Positions 48,179-55,620 of a stretch of 55,620 nucleotides of DNA are shown here, one piece after another. The notes under the pieces are model-generated. The model saw only the letters and a program-made list of their open reading frames with translations. It did not search any database and was not told the DNA's origin. Position 1 is the stretch's first letter. Each line of letters begins with the position of its first letter. Origin of the DNA: Chlorobiota bacterium. Its GTDB lineage: Bacteria > Bacteroidota > Bacteroidia > Bacteroidales > Marinilabiliaceae. The position numbers and the translations under genes are program-made. Where the stretch lies: NCBI GenBank assembly GCA_013153405.1, contig JAADEM010000066.1:1-55620 (forward strand), in the 5' to 3' direction.

Positions 48179-49717
48179 ATGCTTGTCAAAACTTATGGTG
48201 CGGCAGTAGCCGGAATTGATGCATACCCCATAACCATTGAAGTTAATGTTTCGCAAGGAATAAAATTTCATCTGGTCGGACTGCCCGACAGTGCTGTAAA
48301 AGAGAGCCAGCACCGACTGGAGTCTGCCTTAAAAATCAGCGGATTCAAATGGCCGGGGTTTAAAATAATAATTAATATGGCACCTGCCGATATACGTAAA
48401 GAGGGTGCTGCATATGATCTTCCTTTGGGCATTGGAATCCTGGCTGCCTCAAATCAAATGTCTGATGAAAAACTTTCGGAATTTGTAATAATGGGTGAAC
48501 TATCTCTCGATGGAGGACTGCAACCCATAAAAGGAGCCTTACCAATTGCCATAAGAGCTAAGGAAGATGGATTCCGAGGACTAATACTGCCTGAACAAAA
48601 TGCCAGGGAAGCAGCAGTTGTTGATGGTCTGGAGGTATACGGAGTGAAAAACATACGCCAGGTAGCCAGATTCCTAAACGAAGAGGAAGAACTGTCTGCA
48701 ACACAAATGAATACCCGCAAAGAATTTTTAAAAGGAATTGATGATGTTGAATTTGACTTTGCAGATGTAAAAGGTCAGGAAAATGTTAAAAGAGGTTTGG
48801 AAATCTCGGCTGCAGGCGGACATAACATTCTTATGATAGGCCCTCCGGGGTCCGGAAAATCGATGCTGGCCAAACGTATGCCGTCTATATTGCCTCCTCT
48901 TTCTCTCGACGAAGCTCTGGAAACAACCAAAATACATTCGGTAGCAGGCAAAACAGGAGTCAACACTTCCTTGCTCACCCGGCGACCGTTTCGAAATCCT
49001 CACCATACCATTTCAGATGTAGCCCTGGTCGGAGGTGGATCTTTCCCTCAACCCGGAGAAATATCTCTTGCACACAACGGAGTCCTTTTTCTTGATGAAT
49101 TACCAGAGTTTAAACGTTCTGTGCTTGAAGTGATGCGGCAACCATTGGAAGACCGTAAAATTACAATCTCACGAGCCCGGTTTACCATAGACTATCCGGC
49201 AAGTTTTGTTCTCGTGGCTTCTATGAATCCCTGTCCCTGCGGATATTTTAACCATCCCACCAAAGCATGTGTCTGCAGTCCGGGTACTGTACAAAAATAT
49301 CTGAACAGAATATCCGGCCCTCTGCTCGACAGAATTGATCTTCACATTGAAGTTATTCCTGTACCGTTCAACAAACTATCGGAAGCACCTCCGGGTGAAA
49401 GCAGTAAGGAAATTAGAAAACGTGTAATAAAAGCACGACAAATTCAGACAGAAAGATTCAGAAATAACAAAGGTATTTTCTGCAATGCACAAATGACATC
49501 AAAACATCTGAATAAATACGTAAGGTTAGATGAAGGAAGCCGCGGTATTCTGAAAACCGCTATGGACAAACTTGACCTGTCGGCACGTGCTTACGACCGT
49601 ATACTTAAGGTTTCACGTACCATTGCCGACCTCGAAGGAACTGAAAATGTTCAATCACACCATGTAGCCGAAGCAATTCAGTACCGAAGCCTGGATAAAG
49701 GTACATGGGGAAATTAA
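48179..49717 (+). CDS. YifB/ComM-type Mg-chelatase-like AAA protein
   Basis: 512 residues from ATG at 48179. An upstream TTG (48131) would add 16 residues not typical of the family, which is usually about 510 residues. An N-terminal ChlI-like domain (AAVAGIDAYPITIEVNVSQG, GLPDSAVKESQHRLESAL) precedes the AAA core with Walker A GPPGSGKSMLAKR, Walker B FLDELPEF, and SMNPCPCGYFNHPTKACVCS with clustered Cys. The C-terminal helical domain is typical. In Vibrio and Haemophilus, ComM promotes branch migration during natural transformation. The role in Bacteroidota is not settled. Confidence 0.92.
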   Translation: MLVKTYGAAVAGIDAYPITIEVNVSQGIKFHLVGLPDSAVKESQHRLESALKISGFKWPGFKIIINMAPADIRKEGAAYDLPLGIGILAASNQMSDEKLSEFVIMGELSLDGGLQPIKGALPIAIRAKEDGFRGLILPEQNAREAAVVDGLEVYGVKNIRQVARFLNEEEELSATQMNTRKEFLKGIDDVEFDFADVKGQENVKRGLEISAAGGHNILMIGPPGSGKSMLAKRMPSILPPLSLDEALETTKIHSVAGKTGVNTSLLTRRPFRNPHHTISDVALVGGGSFPQPGEISLAHNGVLFLDELPEFKRSVLEVMRQPLEDRKITISRARFTIDYPASFVLVASMNPCPCGYFNHPTKACVCSPGTVQKYLNRISGPLLDRIDLHIEVIPVPFNKLSEAPPGESSKEIRKRVIKARQIQTERFRNNKGIFCNAQMTSKHLNKYVRLDEGSRGILKTAMDKLDLSARAYDRILKVSRTIADLEGTENVQSHHVAEAIQYRSLDKGTWGN

Positions 49718-49780
49718 TGTACTTATCCGATTACTTTTAGTCATCGGTTGAGTATTAAAAATGAAAAAATCACAAAATCA

Positions 49781-49812
49781 TTTAGTTATAAAAAAATAAA
49801 CAATTATCTTTG
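49781..49812 (+). promoter_or_regulatory. promoter of rpsP
   Basis: A -33-like TTTA (49781-49784), a 20-base spacer and a perfect -7 box TATCTTTG (49805-49812). This is the Bacteroidota arrangement TTTG-N19-21-TAnnTTTG with one mismatch. The mRNA start should lie near 49820, leaving a leader of about 65 bases. Confidence 0.75.
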
Positions 49813-49822
49813 CACCTCATTT

Positions 49823-49850
49823 TTTACCCGTACAGTGTTGCGGGAGTAAA
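49823..49850 (+). promoter_or_regulatory. possible 5' leader hairpin of rpsP
   Basis: TTTACCCG and CGG-GA-GTAAA form an 8-bp stem with a two-base bulge and a 10-base loop at the very start of the predicted transcript, well before the ATG at 49887. It could be a site where S16 binds its own mRNA, or just a 5' protective hairpin. Pairing was judged by eye only. Confidence 0.35.
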
Positions 49851-49886
49851 AGTAGGTTGTTTAATTAAAATTAAATTTAGTCCAAA

Positions 49887-50468
49887 ATGCCAGTAAAAAT
49901 TAGATTAGCAAGACACGGACGCAAAGGGTATGCTTACTATCACATTGTGGTAGCAGATAGCAGGGCGCCACGAGATGGCAGGTTTATTGAAAGGATCGGT
50001 TCTTACAATCCGAACACTAATCCTGCTACAATCAACTTGAACTTTGACAAAGCCTTGGATTGGCTGTTCAAAGGTGCTCAACCTACAGATACTTGTAGAG
50101 CTATTTTGTCATACAAAGGCGTATTGATGAAAAAACATCTTCTTGAAGGTGTTAAAAAAGGAGCTTTTGATGAAGCAGAAGCCGAAAGACGTTTCCAGAT
50201 TTGGCTGAAAGAAAAAGAAGCCAAAATTCAGGCCAAGATTGATAAGCTTAACGCAGAAAAGAGTTCTGCCAAAAAAGCTACACTTGAGCAGGAAGCAAAA
50301 ATCAATGCAGAAAGAGCAGAAGCTATTGCAAAGAAAAAAGCAGAGCTGGATGCCGAGCTTGAAGCAAAAGCCAAAGAAGCCGCTGCTGAAGCTGCTGCCG
50401 CTGAAGCAGGAGAAGAAGCTGCTCCGGCTGAAGATAACCAGGAGACTTCTGAAGAGAAAAGTGAATAA
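49887..50468 (+). CDS. rpsP: 30S ribosomal protein bS16 with a long C-terminal extension
   Basis: 193 residues, about twice the usual 80-90. The S16 core occupies about 1-80 ([54 protein letters not shown]). The remainder is a Lys/Glu/Ala-rich helical tail (about 85-193) that ends in an acidic Ala/Glu stretch. Extended S16 is known in Bacteroidota. The gene stands alone, flanked by its own promoter and terminator rather than by rimM and trmD. Confidence 0.97.
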   Translation: MPVKIRLARHGRKGYAYYHIVVADSRAPRDGRFIERIGSYNPNTNPATINLNFDKALDWLFKGAQPTDTCRAILSYKGVLMKKHLLEGVKKGAFDEAEAERRFQIWLKEKEAKIQAKIDKLNAEKSSAKKATLEQEAKINAERAEAIAKKKAELDAELEAKAKEAAAEAAAAEAGEEAAPAEDNQETSEEKSE

Positions 50469-50486
50469 TACAAGTTTTCACAACAT

Positions 50487-50521
50487 AAAAACCGTAGTCT
50501 TAACCGATTACGGTTTTTTTA
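50487..50521 (+). terminator. terminator of rpsP
   Basis: AAAACCGTAGTC and GATTACGGTTTT form a 12-bp stem (one G-T pair) with a TTAACC loop, followed by a T run. It lies 18 bases after the stop codon. Confidence 0.88.
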
Positions 50522-50660
50522 TATCTGAAATAATCATAACTATTTTGATTATCTCTGTTTCCAGATGCAAAAATATTCAGGATTTCCCGAAATAATCTGA
50601 CCTGTAATTTTAATCTCTTTGATAGAGAAAACTTTTGACCTGATAAATCAATAAAATAAG

Positions 50661-50687
50661 AAAAGCCGGACATTCTGTCCGGCTTTT
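50661..50687 (-). terminator. terminator of the DUF2202 lipoprotein gene (probably bidirectional)
   Basis: AAAAGCCGGAC and GTCCGGCTTTT form an 11-bp perfect stem with an ATTCT loop, with T-rich sequence on both exits. It lies 42 bases after the stop codon at 50730. Confidence 0.8.
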
Positions 50688-50729
50688 ACTTTTTTACTGA
50701 AGTAATAATAATTGATATATATGTGGAGT

Positions 50730-51935
50730 TTAATCATTATCGATAATGTCCTCATATTGATCTTCAGTCAGGTATTGCGGTGCATATTCATATCCTCTGA
50801 GTTTTAACTGATAAACAAATGCTCTCAGGTGTGCTTCAGAGCCTAATTCAAGTGAAGTATAAACATTCTGAATAGTTTCGTTATCACTCATTCTCTCGTA
50901 AAGGTCAAGTATATCAACCTCCTCAATGGTAGCACCGACTATCAGGGCAGCTATCTCTGATTCTTGTCCCTGTTCCATAAGCTGGTCATAAAGTGCTTGA
51001 AGATCTTCGTTATTGAATACTCCTATTTCCGGTGATGCAGGATCCTCAAGGCCGTAAAGGTTAAGCAAGTTAAGGACACTTTCTGTATGTTTTGTCTCGC
51101 TTTTTGAGATGTTATCAAATACCCTGATTCCCCATGCAGAATACAAGTTCACATAAACATCATGTGCAAGCTTTTCTTCTTCGCGCATCCAAATAAGACC
51201 TGCGGCATCTTCTTCGGTAAGGGAATCTAATACGGCTGTTGAATCCTGACAATCACCGTGTCCATAATCTTCATTATCTGTTGTACTGTTAATAATTTCA
51301 TCATATTCTTCCTGACTAAGGTACTGAGGGGCATACTCTACTCCCTGGGCAGCAAGATTACTAACAAATGCTTTCAGGTGGTGAGTTGAGCCTGTTCTCA
51401 GATGAGAATATACTGTAAGTATTGTATCCTCCTCACATCCCTCCATTGCTTCATCAAGATCTATAATATCAACCTCCTCGATAGTAGCTCCTACTTTAAG
51501 GGCCTCAATTAATGATGCCTGACCACTTGTTACAAGTGTGTTGTAAAGCTCCTGTAAATCTTCGTTAGTAAACTTACCTACCTCATCCTGTGCAGGATCT
51601 TCAATTCCATAATAATCAAGAAGTCCTTTTATCGATTCTGTATGTCTTGTCTCACTATTCGAAATATTTTCGAAAACTTGAGCATCCCAAAGATCAAACA
51701 GTGTAACATAAACATCGTGTGCAAGTTTCTCTTCCTCACGCATATATACCAGTGAGCTGTATACATCCGATTCCAAAGAATCGCTCTCACTCGATGACAA
51801 ACTATCAGAATCAGATTCTGCCGATAAGGCAACGTTCTCTACATCTTCCATTACTGTTTCCTCGCATGATGAAAATGCGAACAGACTCAATATTATTATT
51901 AATATTCCTACTGTGTTAAATTTTAATGTTTTCAT
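50730..51935 (-). CDS. lipoprotein with two DUF2202 (ferritin-like) domains
   Basis: 401 residues. A lipoprotein signal (ILIIILSLFAFSSCEE, Cys before EE) is followed by a Ser/Asp/Glu linker and two copies of DUF2202, each starting with MREEEKLAHDVYV and with a later ETRHTESI or ETKHTESV. The repeated Glu and His residues fit a ferritin-like four-helix di-metal site, though the reaction is not established. The two domains are alike, so they arose by internal duplication. A -7 box stands upstream and a terminator follows. A third, separate DUF2202 copy lies at 55037-55620. Confidence 0.88.
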   Translation of the reverse strand: MKTLKFNTVGILIIILSLFAFSSCEETVMEDVENVALSAESDSDSLSSSESDSLESDVYSSLVYMREEEKLAHDVYVTLFDLWDAQVFENISNSETRHTESIKGLLDYYGIEDPAQDEVGKFTNEDLQELYNTLVTSGQASLIEALKVGATIEEVDIIDLDEAMEGCEEDTILTVYSHLRTGSTHHLKAFVSNLAAQGVEYAPQYLSQEEYDEIINSTTDNEDYGHGDCQDSTAVLDSLTEEDAAGLIWMREEEKLAHDVYVNLYSAWGIRVFDNISKSETKHTESVLNLLNLYGLEDPASPEIGVFNNEDLQALYDQLMEQGQESEIAALIVGATIEEVDILDLYERMSDNETIQNVYTSLELGSEAHLRAFVYQLKLRGYEYAPQYLTEDQYEDIIDND

Positions 51936-51966
51936 GGCTCTTAATTTTTTAATTATTTGCTTTGTA

Positions 51967-51974
51967 CAAAGATA
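51967..51974 (-). promoter_or_regulatory. -7 box for the DUF2202 lipoprotein gene
   Basis: The minus strand reads TATCTTTG, a perfect TAnnTTTG, 31 bases before the ATG at 51935. A -33 box is not clear. Confidence 0.5.
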
Positions 51975-52174
51975 CCTTGTTCAACTGCCTCATCTCTTAC
52001 ACTATTTTATAAAAAATGTATAATATCTTATCATTTCGGTATTTTTTTACCTTTTTATTCAAAAAAACGCGAAAAAATCAGAAAAAAGTTCTGTAAAATT
52101 CACCGGTAATTTACCTTACACATATGCATTTACATATTCCATTAACCTATAACCAAAACAAAAGAGCAGTATAT

Positions 52175-53026
52175 TTATTCCGGATCAACGTGTATTGTCG
52201 CTATTAATCCAAACTTTTTATAAATGAGGCTTTCGTACTTTGTGGCAATATCATGTGCATCTTTCAGTTTCATATCTCCAGGAAGCATAATGTGAAAAGT
52301 AAGTTCAGTATGTTTTCCATACTGATGAGCATGGAAATGGTGTGGATTCAGTTTATAAACAGTCAGTTCTTTAGATAATCTTTTTATCTCATCTTTAATA
52401 TCATCTTCCAGGTCTTCTCCAATCAGAACACTAACCGCATCTCTGAGAATAACATAAGTGGTATAAAAAAGCATTAACGAAACAGCCAGTCCTAGCATGC
52501 CGTCAATCCACCAGATTTTTCTACCCAAAAATATACCAACTAATATTACAACCGAAGATATCGCATCAGACCGATGATGCCATCCGTCTGCAATGAGTGC
52601 TTTGGAACCCGATTTTTTACCTATATAAACAGAGTATTGTGCCATTGCCTCCTTAACAACAACAGAAATAATTGTTACAACAACAGCAATAGTACCATAA
52701 TGAACTTCCTCATGTCCGCGCAAACGCATAATAGATTCCACAAGAAAATTAAAACCTATTACCGCAAGCAAAACGCCGACCACCACAGCACTGATAATTT
52801 CGGCTCTGCCATGTCCATAAGGGTGTTTTTTATCTGCCGGCTGTGATGATACCTTCAACCCTATTAATACGGCAACCGAAGATATTGAATCACTCAGGGT
52901 ATGCCATGCATCGGCAACCAGTGCAACTGAGTTTGAAACAATACCTGCCCAAATCTTTATTCCGAATAAAAAGACATTTAAAATCAACGAGACAATTGTT
53001 GCATTTTCTCCTGTTGTATTTTTCAT
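52175..53026 (-). CDS. CDF-family cation efflux transporter
   Basis: 283 residues from ATG at 53026. The six-helix CDF core carries the paired metal-site motifs SVALVADAWHTLSDSISSV and KALIADGWHHRSDAISSVV (HxxxD type), and the cytoplasmic C-terminal domain follows (LNPHHFHAHQYGKHTELTFH). It should export a divalent ion such as zinc, iron or manganese by proton exchange. The metal is not predictable by eye. It ends an operon-like run with the rhodanese gene, 15 bases away. Confidence 0.93.
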   Translation of the reverse strand: MKNTTGENATIVSLILNVFLFGIKIWAGIVSNSVALVADAWHTLSDSISSVAVLIGLKVSSQPADKKHPYGHGRAEIISAVVVGVLLAVIGFNFLVESIMRLRGHEEVHYGTIAVVVTIISVVVKEAMAQYSVYIGKKSGSKALIADGWHHRSDAISSVVILVGIFLGRKIWWIDGMLGLAVSLMLFYTTYVILRDAVSVLIGEDLEDDIKDEIKRLSKELTVYKLNPHHFHAHQYGKHTELTFHIMLPGDMKLKDAHDIATKYESLIYKKFGLIATIHVDPE

Positions 53027-53041
53027 CAATCTGTTGTTTAA

Positions 53042-53440
53042 TTATTTAACCGGAAACTTACTGTTATCCGTTACCATTCCCTGTTTTGTCCAGTTATTAA
53101 ACCCGCCTTTCAAAAAGAAAAGATTCTGATATCCTTTTTCATGTAAAATTCGAACAACAGCTTTACCCCTTTTGCCACCTTCATAACAGTATAAATATAT
53201 ATTTTGTTCTTTATCCGTATCTTTCAGTATCGAATAAAGTTCTTCTCTGCTGCCCGCCCATATTGCATCAGGAATCCTCGATTGCGAATAATCTTCATAC
53301 AACCTTACATCAAGAATTAAAGGAGCAGGATCGGAATTTATCATCTCATAAAATTCTATCGGAGTCAGAATCTTACATTTATTATCACTTCCTGTAATAA
53401 AACAGGAAAACATACAAAAAAGTAGAATAATATTATTCAT
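53042..53440 (-). CDS. exported rhodanese-like protein
   Basis: 132 residues, a single rhodanese domain: LILDVRLYEDYSQSRIPDAI, and the active-site Cys in LYCYEGGKRGKA, then LKGGFNNWTKQG. An N-terminal hydrophobic stretch ending FSCFITG suggests export, perhaps as a lipoprotein. It may transfer sulfur in the periplasm. Its start overlaps hemW by 8 bases. Confidence 0.85.
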   Translation of the reverse strand: MNNIILLFCMFSCFITGSDNKCKILTPIEFYEMINSDPAPLILDVRLYEDYSQSRIPDAIWAGSREELYSILKDTDKEQNIYLYCYEGGKRGKAVVRILHEKGYQNLFFLKGGFNNWTKQGMVTDNSKFPVK

Positions 53441-54545
53441 AATAAAATAACTCTGAGATTATATAATCTGAAATAAAAATACCTTTTTCAGATATCCGAT
53501 ATGCATTGCCTGTAATGTTAATATCGCCTGATTTAATAAACTTTTCCGATTCCTTTTTGAAATAATCCAGATACGATGCCCCCACAATATCTAATTCATC
53601 TGTTGTAATTCCACCTTTAGTTCTTAATTTAAGCATTACCAATTCGTTATACCTGTCAGTATCAGATAATACTTCTTCTTTTTCTATAAATTTTCCTTCA
53701 ATATAACTTCTGATATCAGCTACATTCCACCATCGTTTATCTCCGTCGAAAGAGTGAGCCGACGGTCCCAGTCCTACATATTTTACTCCATTCCAATAAT
53801 TACTGTTATGAATTGATTGTTTGCCTGGAACCGCAAAATTTGAAATTTCATAATGTTCAAACCCTGCATTTTTCAACTTATCAATAAGCAAACGAAACTG
53901 TCTGACACTTTTATCTTCACCTATTTCCTGAAAAACTCCTTTTTCAAGTTTTTTATGGAATATCGTACCTTTCTCATAGGTAAGATGATAAGCAGAAATA
54001 TGTTCTACATTAAGTTCTGTTGCCTGATTAATTGTATCACTCCATTTCTCTTCAGTCATTCCCGGCAATCCGTACATCAAATCAATACTGATATTATCAA
54101 ATCCGGCTTTTCTGGCATTTTCAACCACACTTTTTGCCTGTGCAGAATTATGCCTTCTGTTAAGGACACTCAAGATTTTATCATCAAAACTTTGAATTCC
54201 TATACTTAATCTGTTTATTCCTGACTTACGAAGCTTTTCCAGATATAATAAATTCCCGTCATCCGGATTAAGCTCAAAAGTTATCTCTTTTAAATTATTT
54301 TTTTGTTTTAATCTTATTTCTTTTAAAATATCAGATACTTCTTCACTTTTCAACACCGACGGCGTTCCCCCGCCAAAATATATTGTCTCTATTTCATTAG
54401 ATGAAACAAATTCATTATACAATGAAATTTCACGCTTCAGATTTTTCAAAAAATCATTTTTTAAAGAGATATTTGTTGTTTTGTAAAAATCGCAGTAATC
54501 ACAACGCTTAAAACAAAACGGTATGTGAATGTATATTCCGGCCAT
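53433..54545 (-). CDS. hemW: HemW-type radical SAM protein
   Basis: 370 residues. The radical SAM cluster motif CFKRCDYCDF (Cys11, 15, 18) is followed by TIYFGGGTPSVL and GIQSFDDKILSVLNRRHNS, and a C-terminal HemN-like domain. HemW is now considered a heme chaperone related to coproporphyrinogen III dehydrogenase HemN. The length and the absence of an N-terminal HemN extension favour HemW. It is divergent from the VanZ-like gene, with a 20-base gap. Confidence 0.92.
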   Translation of the reverse strand: MAGIYIHIPFCFKRCDYCDFYKTTNISLKNDFLKNLKREISLYNEFVSSNEIETIYFGGGTPSVLKSEEVSDILKEIRLKQKNNLKEITFELNPDDGNLLYLEKLRKSGINRLSIGIQSFDDKILSVLNRRHNSAQAKSVVENARKAGFDNISIDLMYGLPGMTEEKWSDTINQATELNVEHISAYHLTYEKGTIFHKKLEKGVFQEIGEDKSVRQFRLLIDKLKNAGFEHYEISNFAVPGKQSIHNSNYWNGVKYVGLGPSAHSFDGDKRWWNVADIRSYIEGKFIEKEEVLSDTDRYNELVMLKLRTKGGITTDELDIVGASYLDYFKKESEKFIKSGDINITGNAYRISEKGIFISDYIISELFYYE

Positions 54546-54565
54546 AAACAGGCAATAATTAAATT

Positions 54566-54964
54566 ATGAAACTACTAAAATACTATAACAAAACTATAAT
54601 CTTAACTCTTATCATATTGTTTTTGAGCCTTGCGCGTTTTGATAATATTGCCCATGAACTAAAATTTGAATATGAAGATAAAGTAATACATTTTTTAATG
54701 TATTTTGGTATTACTGTTGTATTTCTGTTTGAACACTATATTATTAAAAGCAGAATATCAAAAAAAGACCTTATTATAAACATATATCCAATATTTCTAG
54801 GCGGAATAATCGAGATAATTCAGGCAAAGTTTACTACAACACGTACAGGCGACTGGTATGATTTTTTAGCCGATATTTCAGGAATAATAATTGCCAATAT
54901 TCTGTTTCCATACATAAAAGATATTAAGATTTTTGACCGAATATTAAGATTTCCCGGAAAATAA
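54566..54964 (+). CDS. VanZ-like small membrane protein
   Basis: 132 residues with about four membrane helices (12-24, 42-58, 72-85, 97-112) and the VanZ-like patterns EDKVIHFLMYFGITVVFLF and GGIIEIIQAKFTTTRTGDWY and DFLADISGII. The function of the family is uncertain. It starts 20 bases from the hemW start, so the two genes must share or overlap their promoters. Confidence 0.82.
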   Translation: MKLLKYYNKTIILTLIILFLSLARFDNIAHELKFEYEDKVIHFLMYFGITVVFLFEHYIIKSRISKKDLIINIYPIFLGGIIEIIQAKFTTTRTGDWYDFLADISGIIIANILFPYIKDIKIFDRILRFPGK

Positions 54965-54968
54965 AAAA

Positions 54969-54999
54969 CCCGTTAAAGCCACACAAAAACTTTAACGGG
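54969..54999 (-). terminator. terminator of the second DUF2202 gene
   Basis: CCCGTTAAAG and CTTTAACGGG form a 10-bp perfect stem with an 11-base loop. On the minus strand it is followed by TTTTTTAT, so it serves the gene ending at 55037. Confidence 0.8.
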
Positions 55000-55036
55000 A
55001 AAAAAATCCACTATTGTAAAAAGTGAAAATGAAAAA

Positions 55037-55620
55037 TTATTCTAAATACCCTCTTTCATGTGGAGTATTTAATATAGTATTATATTCATTCATTGAAATA
55101 AACTGAGGATTATACGAACCTCCTCTGAAAGCAATCTGATTGCTGAATGCCCTCATGTGATTTCTTGAACCTTTGGTAAGATTCTTATATGTTACTATTA
55201 TATCCTGATTGTCTGTTTTTGCTGTAAGCTCTTCAAGATCTTTTATGTCGAGATCTTCAATTGTAGCACCAACTTCAAGAGCATCCATCAATGACTTATT
55301 CCCTTTTTCAACCAGATTTTTGTATAATTCGGAAAGCTTTTGAGATGTAAAAACACCGGTACGATCATCTTTTACAGGATCTTCAATTCCATATCTGTCA
55401 AGAAGTGCTTTAATTGCATCTGTGTGTGTCTGTTCCGAACGGGAAATGTTGGAAAAGACCCTTAATCCCCATTTTTCTGCAAGCGTAACATACACATCTC
55501 TTGCTAACTTTTCTTCTTCACGCATTAAAATTAAACCCTCTTTTTCCTCCTTACTCAAATCTGATTTAGGAATACCTGCAATTAACGAACTGTTAGCACA
55601 TCCTCTTCTGTAATTGTTTT
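55037..55620 (-). CDS. DUF2202 (ferritin-like) protein, 5' end cut by window edge
   Basis: The frame stays open from the stop at 55037 to the window edge (about 194 codons). A TTG at 55558 is an internal Leu, not a convincing start. The visible part starts RRGCANSSLIAGIPKSDLSK and then has one DUF2202 domain (ILMREEEKLARDVYVTL, RSEQTHTDAIKALLDRYGIE, MRAFSNQIAFRGGSYNPQFI). It is related to both domains of the lipoprotein at 50730-51935, less than 4 kb away. The true start and signal peptide lie outside. Confidence 0.85.
   Translation of the reverse strand, partial: NNYRRGCANSSLIAGIPKSDLSKEEKEGLILMREEEKLARDVYVTLAEKWGLRVFSNISRSEQTHTDAIKALLDRYGIEDPVKDDRTGVFTSQKLSELYKNLVEKGNKSLMDALEVGATIEDLDIKDLEELTAKTDNQDIIVTYKNLTKGSRNHMRAFSNQIAFRGGSYNPQFISMNEYNTILNTPHERGYLE

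Overview
The window looks like AT-rich chromosomal DNA from a Bacteroidota bacterium, probably of the Bacteroidales/Marinilabiliales type. The evidence is the family content (DUF4369 and DUF4254 proteins, a GH29 fucosidase, a patatin fused to an outer-membrane barrel, an 84-residue ATP synthase epsilon, an extended ribosomal protein S16) and several -7 boxes of the Bacteroidota form TAnnTTTG, often exactly TATCTTTG. I see no tRNA, rRNA, CRISPR, transposase or phage gene. The exact taxon cannot be read from the sequence.

Region 1 (about 0.68-24.5 kb, all minus strand) is the most striking part. It is a nearly gap-free one-directional array of 24 genes plus one separately terminated paralog at its head. 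In transcription order it holds two YfiR-like (DUF4154) periplasmic proteins, an MCP receptor, a STAS protein, CheY, a stand-alone HPt, CheA, two CheW, CheR, a histidine-kinase-like protein whose phospho-acceptor His is Asn, CheD, CheB, a membrane GAF-PAS-PAS protein without an output domain, a second CheR, a degenerate CheR-like protein, a CheB methylesterase domain alone, a membrane GAF protein without an output domain, a GAF-PAS-PAS-SpoIIE/PP2C phosphatase (SiaA-like), a SiaB-type kinase, a SiaC-type (DUF1987) phosphoprotein, an ABCG-type ABC protein with TerB-like and FHA-like N-terminal parts, a lipoprotein and a small exported protein. A good intrinsic terminator (630-655) closes the array. 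This joins a full chemosensory core to a SiaA/B/C partner switch. There is no flagellar, pilus or diguanylate cyclase gene in the window, so the output may not be swimming or c-di-GMP as in Pseudomonas. The ABC transporter and the two exported proteins are the best local candidates for the output.

Region 2 (24.6-31.1 kb, plus strand) carries a chorismatase/RidA-like fusion, an MMPL/RND exporter and a polyprenyl diphosphate synthase, followed by atpD-atpC.

Region 3 (31.1-45.2 kb, minus strand) holds a DUF4254-GT9 pair, an aldehyde dehydrogenase-recX-LPP20-like unit, a DUF438/PAS protein, a porin-GH29 fucosidase-SIMPL unit, a patatin-barrel protein, a TylF-type methyltransferase and a metallo-beta-lactamase-fold hydrolase.

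Region 4 (45.2-50.5 kb, plus strand) holds mpl, a DUF4097 exported protein, an intergenic palindromic repeat, a YifB/ComM-type AAA protein and rpsP with a clear promoter and terminator.

Region 5 (50.6-55.6 kb) has a two-domain DUF2202 lipoprotein, a CDF cation transporter, a rhodanese-like protein overlapping hemW, a VanZ-like protein and a second DUF2202 gene cut by the window edge. Both window ends cut through genes (a DUF4369 lipoprotein at the left, DUF2202 at the right).
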